64,000 nt of DNA from Parapristionchus giblindavisi (GCA_943737045.1 CALSFV010000229.1:973001-1037000), one strand, 5' to 3'. Positions 24,101 to 36,365 are shown, counted from the stretch's first letter. Program-made: numbers and translations. The notes: a model not told the origin generated them from the sequence alone.

Positions 24101-27100
24101 GTTTGTTCATTCTGTTTACGAGAATGCTTGGGAATATTCTAGAATTTGAGAATTTTAAAATTATTCCGAATGCTTGACGGTTTTCAATTGTCTTCGAAAC
24201 AATTTTTCCATAATATATAATATAAGATTTCGAACAAAAAGTTGTCAATGTTTACTTTGCAGTAAAGGCTTCCTCGGGCTGCACGAGCCTGGAATCGAAC
24301 GGTCTCACGTCTACAGATCTCTCGATGATCTTGGAGGGATAAAGTAAGAATCACATTAGATTGAAACTCGAATTTCCGGCACCAATGATCAATTTAAAAA
24401 AATAAAACATCAATGTTAAAAGTTCATAGATCAAAGATAAAAGATCAATCTTTGCAGTTGGCACATTCTAATCGCACTAGCAATCGTCTATCTCATCTGT
24501 TACTTTTCGATGTGGAAAGGAATTGGAACGTCTGGAAAGGTATAAGATGTTTTAGCTTTCGTTCTCTGAACATCTCATTTATGGCGCACTAAAAAATAGT
24601 GGAAAACGAAAAATGGCGACTTTCCAGGGTCTAAAAAAAGGATACTGGAAAACCGAAAATTTGAATTCGCGGGCGCGAAAAAAAGGTGCGGGAATTCAAA
24701 TTCTGAAATTCTAAATGCGATTTTCTGCGGTTTTAAGAAGGATGATAAGTAGAAATTAAAGTTCCAATACTTCTAAAGGCGGAAAAATGAAATTTGGGCT
24801 CAAAATTTTAATTGCCTCACCTTTTTCGCGCCCGCGAATTCAAATTTCGAGTATCCATTTTCGGTTTTCCAGTGTACATTTTTAGACCCTGGAAAGTCGT
24901 CATTTTCCATTTTCCACTTTTTTTAGTGCGCCATTACATTCATACTATTCACTTACCCTAACTTGGTCTGACCGAGCGGATTCGAATGCTTCAAAATTAA
25001 AAGGACAGACATGTTGCCTAAATTTTTCATGTTTTTATCTCGCATGCGAGAAGCACGTGTATACAAAACATCATAAAGGCTTGGTCCACTTGCTTTTTCA
25101 TGACTAAACTGGCAAAGCAGAACTATTTTTTCTTAAAGATTTCTCAAAGAATACAAAAACCATTTTGTCTAAAACCTAAAAACGTAATCCCAGCTGAAAG
25201 TTCTTTGCTTCACATTATAGGCCCTGCCTTCTTCGTAGTAGCATCCGAAATCTCCATCCTAGTTCTCCTTCTTTGACATTTTTTAAGTGCGAGAAGTGAA
25301 ACGTAGAAAAATGAAGGGTAAAATTGAATGATAATAAATTTTATATTCCATTCCCTCGTACTCAATCGTACACTGAATTCTTCGTCTCAAAAAAATCAAT
25401 TAATCAATAAATAAACTAGTCGAAACTTATTCCAATTATTTATCCGATTTATCTAGAGGATCCTCTATTGATTCCATATACTTCGATTACGCAAAGGCGT
25501 TTGATAGTATTGATCATCGATTATTGTTGTATAAACTTTCCAAAATAGGTTTTTCTGATCATATTGTTGCTTGGTTTAGATCCTACTTGTTCGGTCGTAC
25601 ACAGTCCATTTTCATTGATAATGTATTGTCTCCTCCTGCCCCTGTTATCTCAGGAGTTCCTCAAGGTTCTAGTATTGGTCCTCTCCTATTTATATTGTAT
25701 CTGAATGACATTCAATCAATTATCCCTTCTAATATCCGTCATGGTATTTTCGCTGATGATATTAAGATATATGCCCCTGTCCCCTCCTCCTCTGCAGACA
25801 TTCAATATACTATTGACCAAATTTCTGAATGGAGCAAATTATGGAACATGACCCTTTCACCTACCAAATGTACTGTAATGCACTTTGGGCCTCTTAAGAA
25901 TAGAACCACTTATTTTCTCGACGGTTATGCTTTATCCCCTTCTCCTATTGTTAAAGACTTAGGTATTCACATGACCCCAAATCTTAAGTTTAATGATCAC
26001 ATCTCCATTATTGCTAATAGAGCCAGACAAAGGGCAAATATTCTATTCAAGACAATATATTCTAATTCAAAAGAAATCTTTCTTAAAGCTTATTGTGTTT
26101 ATGTTAGACCCATTCTTGAATCATCTACTGTTGTATTTAATCCCACCTCTAAGCACCTTACCAACTATCTTGAAGATGTCCAACGTAATTATACCAAAAG
26201 AATGTTAGCTAAATGTCGTTTACCTCCTTCACCTTATCATGATAGACTTTTGTCCCTTAATCTCTCTACTCTTGAATATAGGAGAGCTATTTATGACATT
26301 CAATTTATACATAATACTATGCATAAGATTAATTTGTTCGATTCATCTAATCTGTTTTCTGTTCTTCCCTCACAACACAACCGTCTATCTCATCCACTTC
26401 ATATTGTTCTCCCACATAGGATTTCTACTACCCATACGACATGTGCCTCTAGAAGTATAGATACTTGGAATACGCTCCCCTCCCAATTAGTTTTTTCTCC
26501 CCCCAAACCCTTCCGTGCAGGGTTATCAAATCTCCCCTCCAACCTCATCATTAAAGATTCTCGTATTCGTCCCTAAACCCCCATCCTTTAAAACTGCCAC
26601 CGAGCCAAAACCGAAATCGCCTTATGCGACGGAAATCCATCTATCCCTCTTCTGATCCTATACATATCACCTTTTATTATTATATTTGATGGAATAAAGA
26701 AATAAATAAATAAATACAATTAATAAATTCTTTCTTGAATCCAGGTCGTATGGTTCACTGCTCTCTTCCCATATTTCGTACTTGGCGTTTTATTCATCCG
26801 AGGAATTACCCTACCAGGTTATCGACAATTTCGTGAATCAATCGTTAAATCAATAATTACTTCAGGATCAGAAATGGGCATTGCCTACTATCTCAAGCCG
26901 AACTTTGAGAAATTATGGGTGAGGATTTTACTTCAAACGATCATGTTAAATGCACAAACTGAGAAAATTTTACTCTCCGCTCTGGCAACGGCCTCTAGTA
27001 GATAAGGAATACGAGAGCATTGTAAGAGAGGAGAGTTTCAAATTAGCTCGTGGTGTACCTTTAAGGATCGGGTAAACGGTCGGGAGATCAAAAGATCACG

Positions 27101-30100
27101 TTATACAAAACATTTTTCAGGAGCCATCAGTTTGGCAAGATGCTGCTACACAAGTTTTCTTCTCTCTCGGACCCGGTTTCGGTGTCCTCCTCGCCTATTC
27201 TTCCTACAACAACTTCCATAATAATGTTTACTAGTAAGATCAAAGATCAAAGATCAAAGATCAAATTAAATTGTTCCAGCGATGCCTTGCTGACATCTAC
27301 TATCAATTGCGCCACGAGCTTTCTGTCCGGATTCGTTATTTTCTCGGTGAGATTTTATTGATTTTTCAAATCGTCAATACCGTATTCTATTCAAGGTGCT
27401 CGGTTACATGTCGTGCAAATCCGGCAAGCCAATCGATGCCGTAGCACAAGAGGTAGAGTTCGGAATTAGGTGTGATACCGGAACGTTATATTCGTAGGGT
27501 CCCGGTCTAGTGTTCGTTGTGTATCCAGAGGCGCTGGCAACGATGCCCGGAGCGCCAGCTTGGAGTGTCCTCTTCTTCCTCATGTTGATCACTCTTGGAC
27601 TTGATTCATCGGTAAGATTATCGATTGGTTACCGACCCTGATACCATATGCCTAACTTTACTGATTGATTACAGTTCGGTGGTTCCGAAGCGATCATAAC
27701 TGGTCTGAGTGATGAGTATCCAATCATCAAGAGGAATCGGTATGCAAACTTGCTATTGATTATTGATTTATTTATTGATTGGATTTTCAGGGAACGATTT
27801 CTCGCTTTGCTGTTCGGCTTCTACATGATCATTGGAGCGTTTATGTGCACCAAGGTGAAGATCAAAGATCGGAATATAACTTTCACTTGAATTTTACGAG
27901 ACGTTGACCTATGCGAATCAAAAAGATCAAAGATCAAATACCAAAGATCAAACTACAGGGTGGAATTCTGGTGATGGAATGGGTGATCATCTACGGTACG
28001 TCGTGGGGTCTACTCATCGCCGTCTTCTGTGAAGTCATGGTTATATCCTTCTTGTATGGTGGGTTTTTTTTTGTTTTCTATTTGGATGTGAGGGCAGCGC
28101 ACGAGAGTCACTATTGTCAAATGTACTTGCATAAGAAAATGACATATTTGTTGTAAATAGCAAGAGTACGAGAGAAAAAAATAACACTCGGAACCAAATG
28201 TTTCGTACGAAGAAATCTAGAGATTTCTACCTTGAGAGTACCTTATCAAAGAACAAGAGAAACATCAAGTAGAACTAACAAGGAGTCTCTTATGTCTTAA
28301 GGTGGCGAAAACTGACGATTTATAGCTTATGTGAAAGCCCTTTCTCTGTAGAATAAGAATGTATGTTTAAAAAATTCGGAAGAGCTCTGTACATGGATAT
28401 AAAAAATTCCAAAGTTTGAGCAATTTCTGCCTTGAAATTCCTGTGTAATGGCCGTTGAATTGCCGTTCAATGATGGGCTACTTCTCCGCGCGCTTTACCC
28501 GAGCTAGTGGTGGCGCAGTGGTAAAGATGTCGCTTACAATTTTTGCGCCGCGGGTTCGATCCCCACTGATGCGACTTGTTTTGCATGATTTTTACACTTT
28601 CCTTTTTAAGTTATTTTTTAAAAATCATACATAACACAGAAAATTTTTTTTGTACAGTGTTGAAAATATCTTATTCCTACATGTCATGTCTTACGATCTC
28701 TCATCATCTTTGAGTTGTTTCATCGAGAGTTTTCTGAAATACGTTGAATCTTTCAATCAACATTGACAAACTTTCAGACAGATTGGATTCATGGATATCA
28801 GTAAGCACATTGGGAAATTTAGAAAAATAACTTAAAAAGGCAAGTGTAAAAATCATGCAAAACAAGTCGCATCAGTGGGGATCGAACCCGCGGCGCAAAA
28901 ATTGCAAGCGACATCTTTACTACTGCGCCACCACTAGCTTGGGTAGAGAGCGCGGAGAAGTAGCCCATCATTGAACGGCAATTCAACGGCCATTACACAG
29001 GAATTTCAAGGCAGAAATTGCTCAAACTTTGGAATTTTTTATATCCATGTACAGAGCTCTTCCGAATTTTTTAAACATACATTCTTATTCTACAGAGAAA
29101 GGGCTTTCACATAAGCTATAAATCGTCAGTTTTCGCCACCTTAAGACATAAGAGACTCCTTGTAAGCAAAGCAAAGGAAAGTGAATATTGTTAGCCTGAA
29201 AGTTCTAGAAACTGGACAGTGACTGGTCTAGACCGAAAGTGGTGGGACTTTAGGTGAGAGAGCGCATGGAGCAATGAAAGAGTACAGACATAAGAGAGTA
29301 TTCTAAAAATTGATTTCCATGTAAACGAGTAGGTATCTATCATCGTTAAAAACTACAAGAAACATTGAGAAAACTACAAGAATGAATGATCAAACTACAG
29401 GTGTGGGACAGTTCACGGCCGACGTGAAGGAGATGTTGGGCTTCCGTCCGGGTTTCTATTGGAGAGGAGCATGGACTGTAGCAGCGCCGGCAGTTCTCTT
29501 TGTCAGTTGGTCTAAATGAGTGACAGAGGATAATTTGAACAGTCTGAATATTTTTAAGTTTTCAAGAAAATATTGTAATTGATAAGGATCCTATGGCTTG
29601 AAGGTACAAACCGAGCTAATTTTACTCTCCACTTTGGCCACACACTCTCGTAGACCAAGAATGGGAGAGAATGTTGACAGAGCGGAGTGTTTCATATTAG
29701 CTCGGGGGGGGGGGGGGTGTGCTTTTAAAAGACATCATTAACCAATAGATGGAAAAATCAGTAAGAAAATAAATGGAACGCATAATCAATCAATAATTTC
29801 AGGTGATGATCATCAATTCATTTGTGAACTATCAGCCGCTACAGTATCAAGACTACAAATATCCGCAGATTGCTAATGTGAGATTGTCAACGATCAAAAA
29901 TAAACATATTCAAGTGAACACTGAACAATATTATAGAAATAAGATGATTACGAAGAACCAGATGATGGATAGAAAAGCTAATAATTAACGGGACATCAAC
30001 GGTCAAAGATCAAAGATCGATAATTACAGATCATCGGAATCTTCTTCGCCCTTTCGGCGGCCTCATGCATTCCAATCGTCGGCTGCTACAAACTATACCG

Positions 30101-30281
30101 GGCACAGGGCAACACTCTCCGCGAGGTTTGTATCTTGAACTTTGATCTCTGTACTTTGATCTTTGATCTTTGCTCCTCACAGAAATTCCGAAGAGCAATG
30201 ATGCCGTATCGTGCCCGACCGACGCAGTGTGAATACACTCCGATAGGCGGACGCAATACCACCAACGATGTTATACTATGA
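21193..30281 (+). CDS. dat-1: Dopamine transporter DAT-1 (SLC6 sodium/chloride-dependent)
   Basis: Twenty-three exons read by eye: 21193-21247, 22328-22452, 23200-23287, 23462-23549, 23597-23643, 23719-23800, 23866-23943, 24005-24100, 24263-24343, 24458-24539, 26745-26817, 26866-26918, 27121-27233, 27280-27346, 27396-27452, 27498-27611, 27675-27739, 27791-27854, 27959-28058, 29401-29501, 29803-29877, 30030-30125, 30183-30281. They join without frame breaks to 632 residues, close to family length. TM1 has [13 protein letters not shown] with the monoamine-type Asp73. TM6 has [18 protein letters not shown] and TM8 [19 protein letters not shown]. The large loop after TM3 has the [11 protein letters not shown] cysteines and N-glycosylation sites. 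The segment [18 protein letters not shown] and the long GGILVMEW segment match DAT-1 rather than the serotonin transporter. It would clear synaptic dopamine at the plasma membrane. Introns 10 and 19 carry large insertions. Converges on cut-6. Confidence 0.93.
21421..21500. repeat. Hexamer tandem repeat (GAGGTA)n in dat-1 intron 1
   Basis: About ten imperfect units of GAGGTA/GAGATA in a row. Simple-sequence expansion within the intron. Confidence 0.9.
21963..22083. mobile_element. Foldback MITE in dat-1 intron 1
   Basis: CTTAAAGGGAGCGTAACCTC and the complement of GAGGTTACGCTCCCTTTAAG form near-perfect inverted ends around a short loop. There is no ORF. Confidence 0.85.
24591..24934. mobile_element. 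Foldback element in dat-1 intron 10
   Basis: The ends ATGGCGCACTAAAAAA and TTTTTTTAGTGCGCCAT are inverted, as are the inner blocks AAACCGAAAATTTGAATTCG and its complement, over about 150 bp per arm. Related single-arm copy at 8165. Confidence 0.85.
25403..26718 (+). mobile_element. 5'-truncated LINE (reverse transcriptase) in dat-1 intron 10
   Basis: One uninterrupted frame of about 390 codons ends at 26574-26576. It starts just before RT catalytic motif A ([12 protein letters not shown]) and contains [20 protein letters not shown] and the metal-binding FADDIKIY box, then a long C-terminal thumb region ([22 protein letters not shown]). The endonuclease and the front of the RT are missing, which is typical of target-primed truncation. 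The 3' end is an AATAAAGAAATAAATAAAT tail. The octamer CAATTAAT flanks both ends (about 25393 and 26717) and may be the target-site duplication. The clade looks CR1/Jockey- or RTE-like. It lies in sense orientation to dat-1, and the intact frame suggests a young insertion. Confidence 0.9.
26946..27065. mobile_element. MITE family A, copy 2 (dat-1 intron 12)
   Basis: Shares AATTTTACTCTCCGC and GGAGAGTTTCAAATTAGC with copies at 9673 and 45189, with a decayed left end. Confidence 0.8.
28503..28577 (+). other. tRNA-like sequence, left arm of foldback
   Basis: TGGCGCAGTGGTAAAGA fits the A box and GGTTCGATCCC the B box, at tRNA spacing. The D-stem pairs, but no anticodon or acceptor stem does. Tail TGATTTTTACACTTTCC. 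Likely pol III promoter relic. Confidence 0.6.
28864..28939 (-). other. tRNA-like sequence, right arm of foldback
   Basis: Inverted copy of 28503-28577 with two or three substitutions; A and B boxes retained. Confidence 0.6.
29594..29730. mobile_element. MITE family A, copy 3 (dat-1 intron 20)
   Basis: Contains CCGAGCTAATTTTACTCTCC and the complement-side TTTCATATTAGCTCGG, followed by a run of about 14 G. Ends in GTGTGCTTTTAAAA. Confidence 0.85.
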
Positions 30282-30851
30282 TAGTTGTAGTTTAATCTTT
30301 GATCTCTTTCCATTCTGTTCACTTTGTAGTTTGATCTCTCGATCTCAGTTAATCACTCTCACACAAATGATCTCGTCGTGCATTTATTCATTTCATTTCA
30401 TTTCACGAATAATCTCGTACAAGATAATCTATATACCAAATTTTTTTAAAATTAATTTATCGATCGATTGGGTAAATGACTACCGTAATCTTGTCGCAAT
30501 CGATTATTTTTGTTACGCCATAGGCATCGCATAGGCATAGCTGTGCTATTCATCAAGCAATAAAATATAATGTTCTTTGATCTTTGATCTTTGATCTTTC
30601 CTCTGATATCCTGCTTCGTCTTCTGGTTGTGTGTTTGTCTTTTAGATTGGGGAATTATCGATTTTCTTGATTTTATTTATTTAAAAATAATATAATTTCT
30701 TTTGAAATGTCTTTGATAATGCCTTTATACAAATTGTGTGCTACTACGAACAAATTCTATCTATTATTACCCTACTCAATATTGCCATTACAATTTTTGC
30801 ACTGATAAAATGGTTTTGATATGTCAAGATTGTGCTCGTTCCAATCGATAA
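30282..30851. other. Convergent dat-1 / cut-6 3' region
   Basis: Holds the dat-1 3'UTR with a polyadenylation signal (AATAAA in CAATAAAATATAATG near 30560) and, on the other strand, TTTATT near 30680 as a candidate signal for cut-6. TTTGATC heptamer runs at 30294-30345 and 30575-30600. Confidence 0.6.
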
Positions 30852-33800
30852 TCAGGCTCCTATATGAAACGCGCGACGACTTCGCGTACGCACTGTCGTA
30901 ATCCATATAATTACCGTACTAAGTGACAATAATAGGTTGAAACTAGTGATAATTGCCATGTGAAGAGGATTGATCCATTCAAAAATCGATTCCGATCGAT
31001 AATCACAGTGGGTGGGCGGGGCCTTCTCGTAGATTGTCATAGCGTTTGTGAAGACGTCAAGTGTGGCCACCTTCCGGGTGTCATCAGCCTCTTCAATCGA
31101 TCGTCTGTCACCCTCATGGTCCTCCACAGAAGAAGCGTTCACCTTTAACAGAATACTACGGTAGAGATTTGAAAATCAATCGATACCTGATTTGCACGGC
31201 GCGAACGATGTTTGCGAGGAAGCACCGGACAACTAGGAGGAGTGATTCCTGCACAACCATTATCGTATTTGATGCACAGAGTAATCTGAAGTACGGTAGC
31301 GAATAGTATACGGTAGATAAAAAAATCGAGTCTGGATGAAATCCATGTAAACGTTTATTAGCAATGTATATTAACAAAATATATTGGTAATTTTTCGAAC
31401 CTGACACTGGAATTGCAATACAGGTTTATCAGCATATTTGAAGACCCAGTAGTGCTTGTTCGCGAGACGAAGTGATTCATCATAATCAGGAGTTTGTAAT
31501 AAAACTGGATCGATACCACAACTGAAAACAATATTGTATATTGGAAGAAATATATTAATTAATATTTTCAGTAACAAATTGTAATAATAAAAATTAACTA
31601 GGGAAATATTTTTGAAGAAATCAATCAATATAGTATATTGAAGGCGCAAATAGTTCTTGTGCGCGTTTGATGATTGAATGAAATGCGTCAGCAATTTCGA
31701 GCGAAATTCAACTGGTTTTTATGTTTTAAATATATCGATTTTGTGGCTTTACTATACTGCTCAATCGTTTACGACTTTCAGCATGGATGCAAACGCATCC
31801 TCAACAGTGAATATATTGCCAACTGGGAACGGCTACAACCTCTTCAATGGAAGGTATTGCATTTTAAATCTATTTCTGGCCTAATTTCCCATCTTGTTCG
31901 CTAATTTTATGTTGAAGCTCTTATTTTGCGCTTGTCTAAGCAATGTCTTGCATTTATTTTCTCTAATATATGACTGTATATGATAGATTTCTCTTTAATT
32001 TGTCTCACCCTTTCGAATCCAGAATATCTACTTTATCTCCAATTCCATTATCCACATAGCAAGAGTGTACGAGCATACCAAACGTGTCATACTCGGGATT
32101 CTTCTCTAGACATTCCCATCTGAAAATGTTCAATACAATCATTTGTTCGTTTTGTAACAATTAAGAGAGACTACCTGGCTCAAGTGACATTCCCTTGGCA
32201 CTTGGCCAAAAAGTGATATGAACCGATCGGGCCCAAATCGTGCACAGTTGTAGTATGGGCTGACATAAGCTTGCACACGAAGTTTGGGTTCGTCATATGT
32301 GTACCCTCGCTAAATAACGTAAGTTCGATGAAGTGGCATCGAAATTTCAAAGTTTACGGATTCATTCGATATATGTATACGATGAAGGGCAATAGTAAGC
32401 AGGTACATTCCACCAAGTATCATCCCGATCCAAAACCGTGAGACCCAGAAAAAAATTAAAAAGACCGGTCTGGGGCCCATAAAATGTTTTTATTATTTTT
32501 CCTGCAATTGCCTATCGGTGAGGGTCTTTTTTTATTTCTTCAATTTGACGAGTATTCATTAGTGTAACTACTATATGAAAATGAACTAAAACACAATCGT
32601 GGAAGTTTGCCTTATTCCCGAAAAACCACAACTAATTCACCTTTTTATCGCGAACTGAGACGATAAATGGTGTACCACCTACCGTAATGCAAAGGCGGAA
32701 ATTCAAAATTCGTCAATCATTGTTTGTTTTCATTCGATTTCGGTATTATATTATTGTTTTTCTTTTATTATTTGTTTGTTGTATGAATATCTGAGGTGTA
32801 ATATGACGGTATTTATCGAAAAAAACTATGAATTTTGAATTTCCGAATATGCATAACCGTAACCGGCATATGCTTATTCGGTCAGTTCGCGATAAAAAGG
32901 TGAATTAGTTGTGGTTTTTCGGGAATAAGGCAAACTTCCACGATTGTGTTTTAGTTCATTTTCATATAGTAGTTACACTAATGAATACTCGTCAAATTGA
33001 AGAAATAAAAAAAGACCCTCACCGATAGGCAATTGCAGGAAAAATAATAAAAACATTTTATGGGCCCCAGACCGGTCTTTTTAATTTTTTTCTGGGTCTC
33101 ACGGTTTTGGATCGGGATGATACTTGGTGGAATGTACCTGCTTACTATTGCCCTTCATCGTATACATATATCGAATGAATCCGTAAACTTTGAAATTTCG
33201 ATGCCACTTCATCGAACTTACGTTATTTAGCGAGGGTACACATATGACGAACCCAAACTCCGCCTGCGAGCTTATGTCAGCCCATACTACAACTGTGCAC
33301 GATTTGGGCCCGATCGGTTCATATCACTTTTTGGCCAAGTGCCAAGCCATAAGCAAAATATGTTCACTGAGTCAGATAGTCTCTCTTAAAGCATGGATTA
33401 AAGCCTAATTTTAATTATTCGTGAGCACATTATCTTTTCGTATCGTTCTTCATCTCGTAACTACTACAAAAGTTCGCCAACCTGTGAAAGACCTCATCTC
33501 CCAATTGTGCATAATCCAACTCCGGCCCATCAGGCGCGCCTTTTCTCAGGGTGTAATAACATGTCGGCATCTCGTACATTTTCTCACGGAACAGTGTCGG
33601 TATCATACTGTAGTAATTATCGATCAGATTGCAGTTATCGATTGATTGTGTACCTGACTTCCATGTCATTAGACACGGTCTTGTCTGCTTCCATGTAGAA
33701 GCACTGTACTTTTACCATATGATCTACTTGCGTCATGAATCTTAAGATTATCGATTAAGTTATTTATTATATTTCTTTTTCTCACGTCATATGAAACATG

Positions 33801-35957
33801 AAGACTATAGTAGCCTCGACGAATATGCCTCTTGGTTCAATCTGTAATAATATTTGTTTGTCGGTGTTACATTTTCAAAACGGGTCCCCGTTCCTTTTTA
33901 CTAACAAACTCAAAAACGTTGTAACTCAAAAACGCACGTGGACGTGCGCCCGTTTTGAAAATGTAACACCGCCTTATCGATTTTTCCTCTGATTTACTTA
34001 CCGATCGATATCTGTGCACATTGCACTTGTTGAAGGGAATGTTGAGCGAGACCAGTTTTGGATCGTCAAAGTCCATCGCTCCGGCACGACACTCTTCATC
34101 ATGAAAGTGGTCCTGGACGGAAATATTTTTGGACCCTGATGATTACGATAACGGCGACTACGGTACCTGCACAAATACGAAACCGTCAAATGGCTCTTTA
34201 GTAGCTGCCCGCACTCCAATGTGGTCAGGACCGCAGATTATCTCCGGCTCACCTGGCCCTAAAATATTGCCAATGGTTTTTATCTTTGATCTTTCCTCAC
34301 TTACTAAAGTCGGTTTGGCACATGTCTAGAGTGATTGAATTGGCGAGCTGTTCATGAATAGTCTCGAGCGAATCTACAGCGAATGTACGGCCACCGTTCC
34401 CGGCTATCTGGATCAATCGATAATTTGGTAAACACTTCGATATAGAGTTGAAAAATTATGCAAATTGCGGTGATATATACGTACCTCTTGCAACTCTCTA
34501 GCGTTGACTAGATTCGTCACTCCGATGGCGTATATTGTAACTCCTTTCTCACGTAAAACTTGTGCTGCCCGGTAGACATTATCCTATAATTGATAATTAA
34601 AACAAATAAATGTACTGATTCAAAATATGTATTAGTTAATCAAAAGCAATAATTAATATTTTAAAGAATAACAATTTTGGCGTTTATTTATTGTTAGCCT
34701 AAACAGTTGAACGTATGATAGACAAAATTGTAAATATACTTTTGTTAGTGTAATGTACGCGTGGCCCTGCCATATAAATTACTGTCTAACAAGTTGATAA
34801 AATAAGGACATTGATTTTTTTGTTGTGATACTGTAAGTAGTTTTCACCTGCGATTGGCCATCAGTGAGCACGACGAGTACCTTAGGCACGTCCCCGCCCC
34901 TAGCACCCGCGAATGCATCACTTTCAATGAACTGCAGAGCTCTGCCAGTTAGTGTGCCACCGCCAATGAAGGGAATGCGTTGAATGGATGATTCCAGCTG
35001 GAAAATATTGACGCATAGTATAGTAAATTATCAAATCGATACGTCTGATTTGTGAAACAATCTTACATTGTTTTTTTAAAGATCGGACATCGGTAACGGT
35101 CGATTAATTTGAATAAATGCTGCTCTATTATACATTTTCGGTGGCCTTGCCGTTTATTTTTATAGTGGGTCGATTCTCGAAATAGGGTGGGTCAATTCAG
35201 AAAATTCGTTATTTTTCGCTTAAAAATCGTCATTTTTAACTTCATTTCGCATCAAGTGGAAAATATAGTGGGTTAGTCCTCGCATTGCGAGGGTATGAAA
35301 ATATATGCTGCTCTATTAATATACAAAAATATTAAATGAAAATACGAGAAGACAGTACCCTACTCTATACTGTACCTGTTGTGGATTATTTTGCACTCCC
35401 AGTCCGATTTCCACGCGAGATTCATCTGCAAACTGAGAAACGCCGAGATGGGTGCCCTCTTCGCTGATGTTCAATCGTCGTGCGAATAGTATGGCGAAGT
35501 CGATCTGCAATTATCGATTGATTAGTGAATTATCAATTTTTTATGTGACCAGATTGCATTGATTGACTGTGATGACTCATGAGTTCTCCGTCTGTCGGTG
35601 GATAGTGATAACTACTCGTTATCACTACTCCCATACTGGTTTTCGTTCTCACTAGAAGTGAGAGTAAGTCAGTGAGTCCGGCTTTCGATTTCTATTCAAA
35701 CCGATCGATAATTGTGTAGGCTATTTTTAACCTGACTAGCGAATGAATTGTCTCCAACGGAGCCGGATCCGTCGAGTAGGAGGACGATGTCCGCGGATTT
35801 GTTGTAAAAACATTCTAAAAGTGTCGCGTGAATAATGATTGCATGCGCTCTGTAATGTACCATTTGAGAATTCAGTGTCTATCAATCCATTTGTAACCTT
35901 GCCGGCGTGAACTGTGGCGGGAAAGTATAGCAGTAGACAGGCGATCAAAAACAGATA
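30852..35957 (-). CDS. cut-6: Cuticlin with VWA and ZP domains (CUT-6-like)
   Basis: Fifteen exons on the minus strand: 35957-35861, 35814-35732, 35504-35376, 34997-34848, 34583-34485, 34407-34305, 34258-34167, 34112-34002, 33841-33786, 33740-33654, 33607-33482, 32119-32009, 31521-31401, 31285-31187, 31142-30852. Together about 585 codons in one frame. Order: hydrophobic signal (YLFLIACLLLYFPATVHA); a VWA domain with MIDAS DGSGSVG, the TLTG threonine and LTDGQS; a ZP domain (EIICGPDHIGVRA, NPxGIF-like EPRGIFVEATIVFMF, VQCFYMEADKTVS, WEC, MLVHSCYVD, CGID, ITLCIKYDNGCAGITPP); a basic cleavage site (PRKHRSRR); and a C-terminal membrane segment (NLLLSLSTVIIWI). This is the layout of C. elegans CUT-6, a cuticle protein needed for body shape and alae. 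The exon with the initiator Met is not located. Intron 11 holds a 1.2 kb palindrome. Confidence 0.9.
32160..33390. mobile_element. 1.2 kb foldback element in cut-6 intron 11
   Basis: Left arm from TTAAGAGAGACTACCTGG and right arm to GATAGTCTCTCTTAA are mirror images of about 550 bp each around a centre near 32780. They include GGGCCCATAAAATG and the complement of CACGGTTTTGGATCGGGATG. A single-arm copy lies at 4640-5181. No ORF. Confidence 0.9.
33863..33970. mobile_element. Small MITE in cut-6 intron 8
   Basis: GGTGTTACATTTTCAAAACG and the complement of CGTTTTGAAAATGTAACACC form 20 bp or longer inverted ends of a 108 bp element. Confidence 0.85.
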
Positions 35958-36000
35958 CTGAAATGTCTGATCTTTGATCTTTAAATAGTATGTATTCCAT

Positions 36001-36198
36001 AGGTCGAATAGCTAGGTTATCGGTTTTCAAAATCCGGTCAGGTTTTTCGATTATTGGCATATTCGCCTCAAAAGCCGGTCAGGTTTTTCGATTTAATGTG
36101 AAATTTTGGCTCGAAATCCGGTCAGGTCTTTCGATTTCTGTGAAATTTTGGCTCAAAACCCGGTCAGGCTTGGTACTTTGTAACATACTTTTCGACCT
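36001..36198. repeat. Element with AGGTCGAA ends and internal tandem repeats
   Basis: The ends AGGTCGAA and TTCGACCT are inverted. Inside are four imperfect units of CCGGTCAGGTTTTTCGATT. Confidence 0.7.
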
Positions 36199-36213
36199 AT
36201 GATGTATTCCAAT

Positions 36214-36365
36214 CATACGTGGGCGGGCATTGCCGCTGGAAATGAAAATCGGTGGATCGGGCGCAAAAATCGAATCAAAAAATGGAGTACTTATTCGTCA
36301 TTTTGAGAGATTTTTTTGGAAAATCGGGGGTGTATTGCCGCTAGCGGCAGTGGTGCCCACGTATG
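36214..36365. mobile_element. MITE with 8-bp target duplication
   Basis: The inverted ends CATACGTGGGC and GCCCACGTATG are flanked on both sides by ATTCCAAT (36206-36213, 36366-36373). An 8 bp duplication fits a hAT-type transposase acting in trans. Inner TTGCCGCT and AGCGGCA are also inverted. Confidence 0.85.

Larger units (their letters stand above)
28279..29162. mobile_element. Foldback element with TAA duplication and tRNA-like arms (dat-1 intron 19)
   Basis: The ends CAAGGAGTCTCTTATGTC and its complement bound arms of about 300 bp, with TAA directly on both sides (28276-28278, 29163-29165). Each arm holds a tRNA-like sequence (28503-28577 and, inverted, 28864-28939). The end sequence and TAA duplication link it to the element at 17819. 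No transposase. Confidence 0.85.

Noticed and set aside
11945..28939. Functional tRNA genes at 11945, 13749, 15905, 17882, 28503 and 28864
   Set aside because: B boxes are good, but acceptor and anticodon stems do not pair, so these were called tRNA-derived only.
29713..29728. Run of about 14 G as a quadruplex or regulatory site
   Set aside because: Homopolymer inside a MITE; likely slippage or sequencing uncertainty.
21193..30281. Serotonin transporter (mod-5) as identity of the SLC6 gene
   Set aside because: The [13 protein letters not shown] and [17 protein letters not shown] regions and the C-terminal half match DAT-1 as recalled, not MOD-5.
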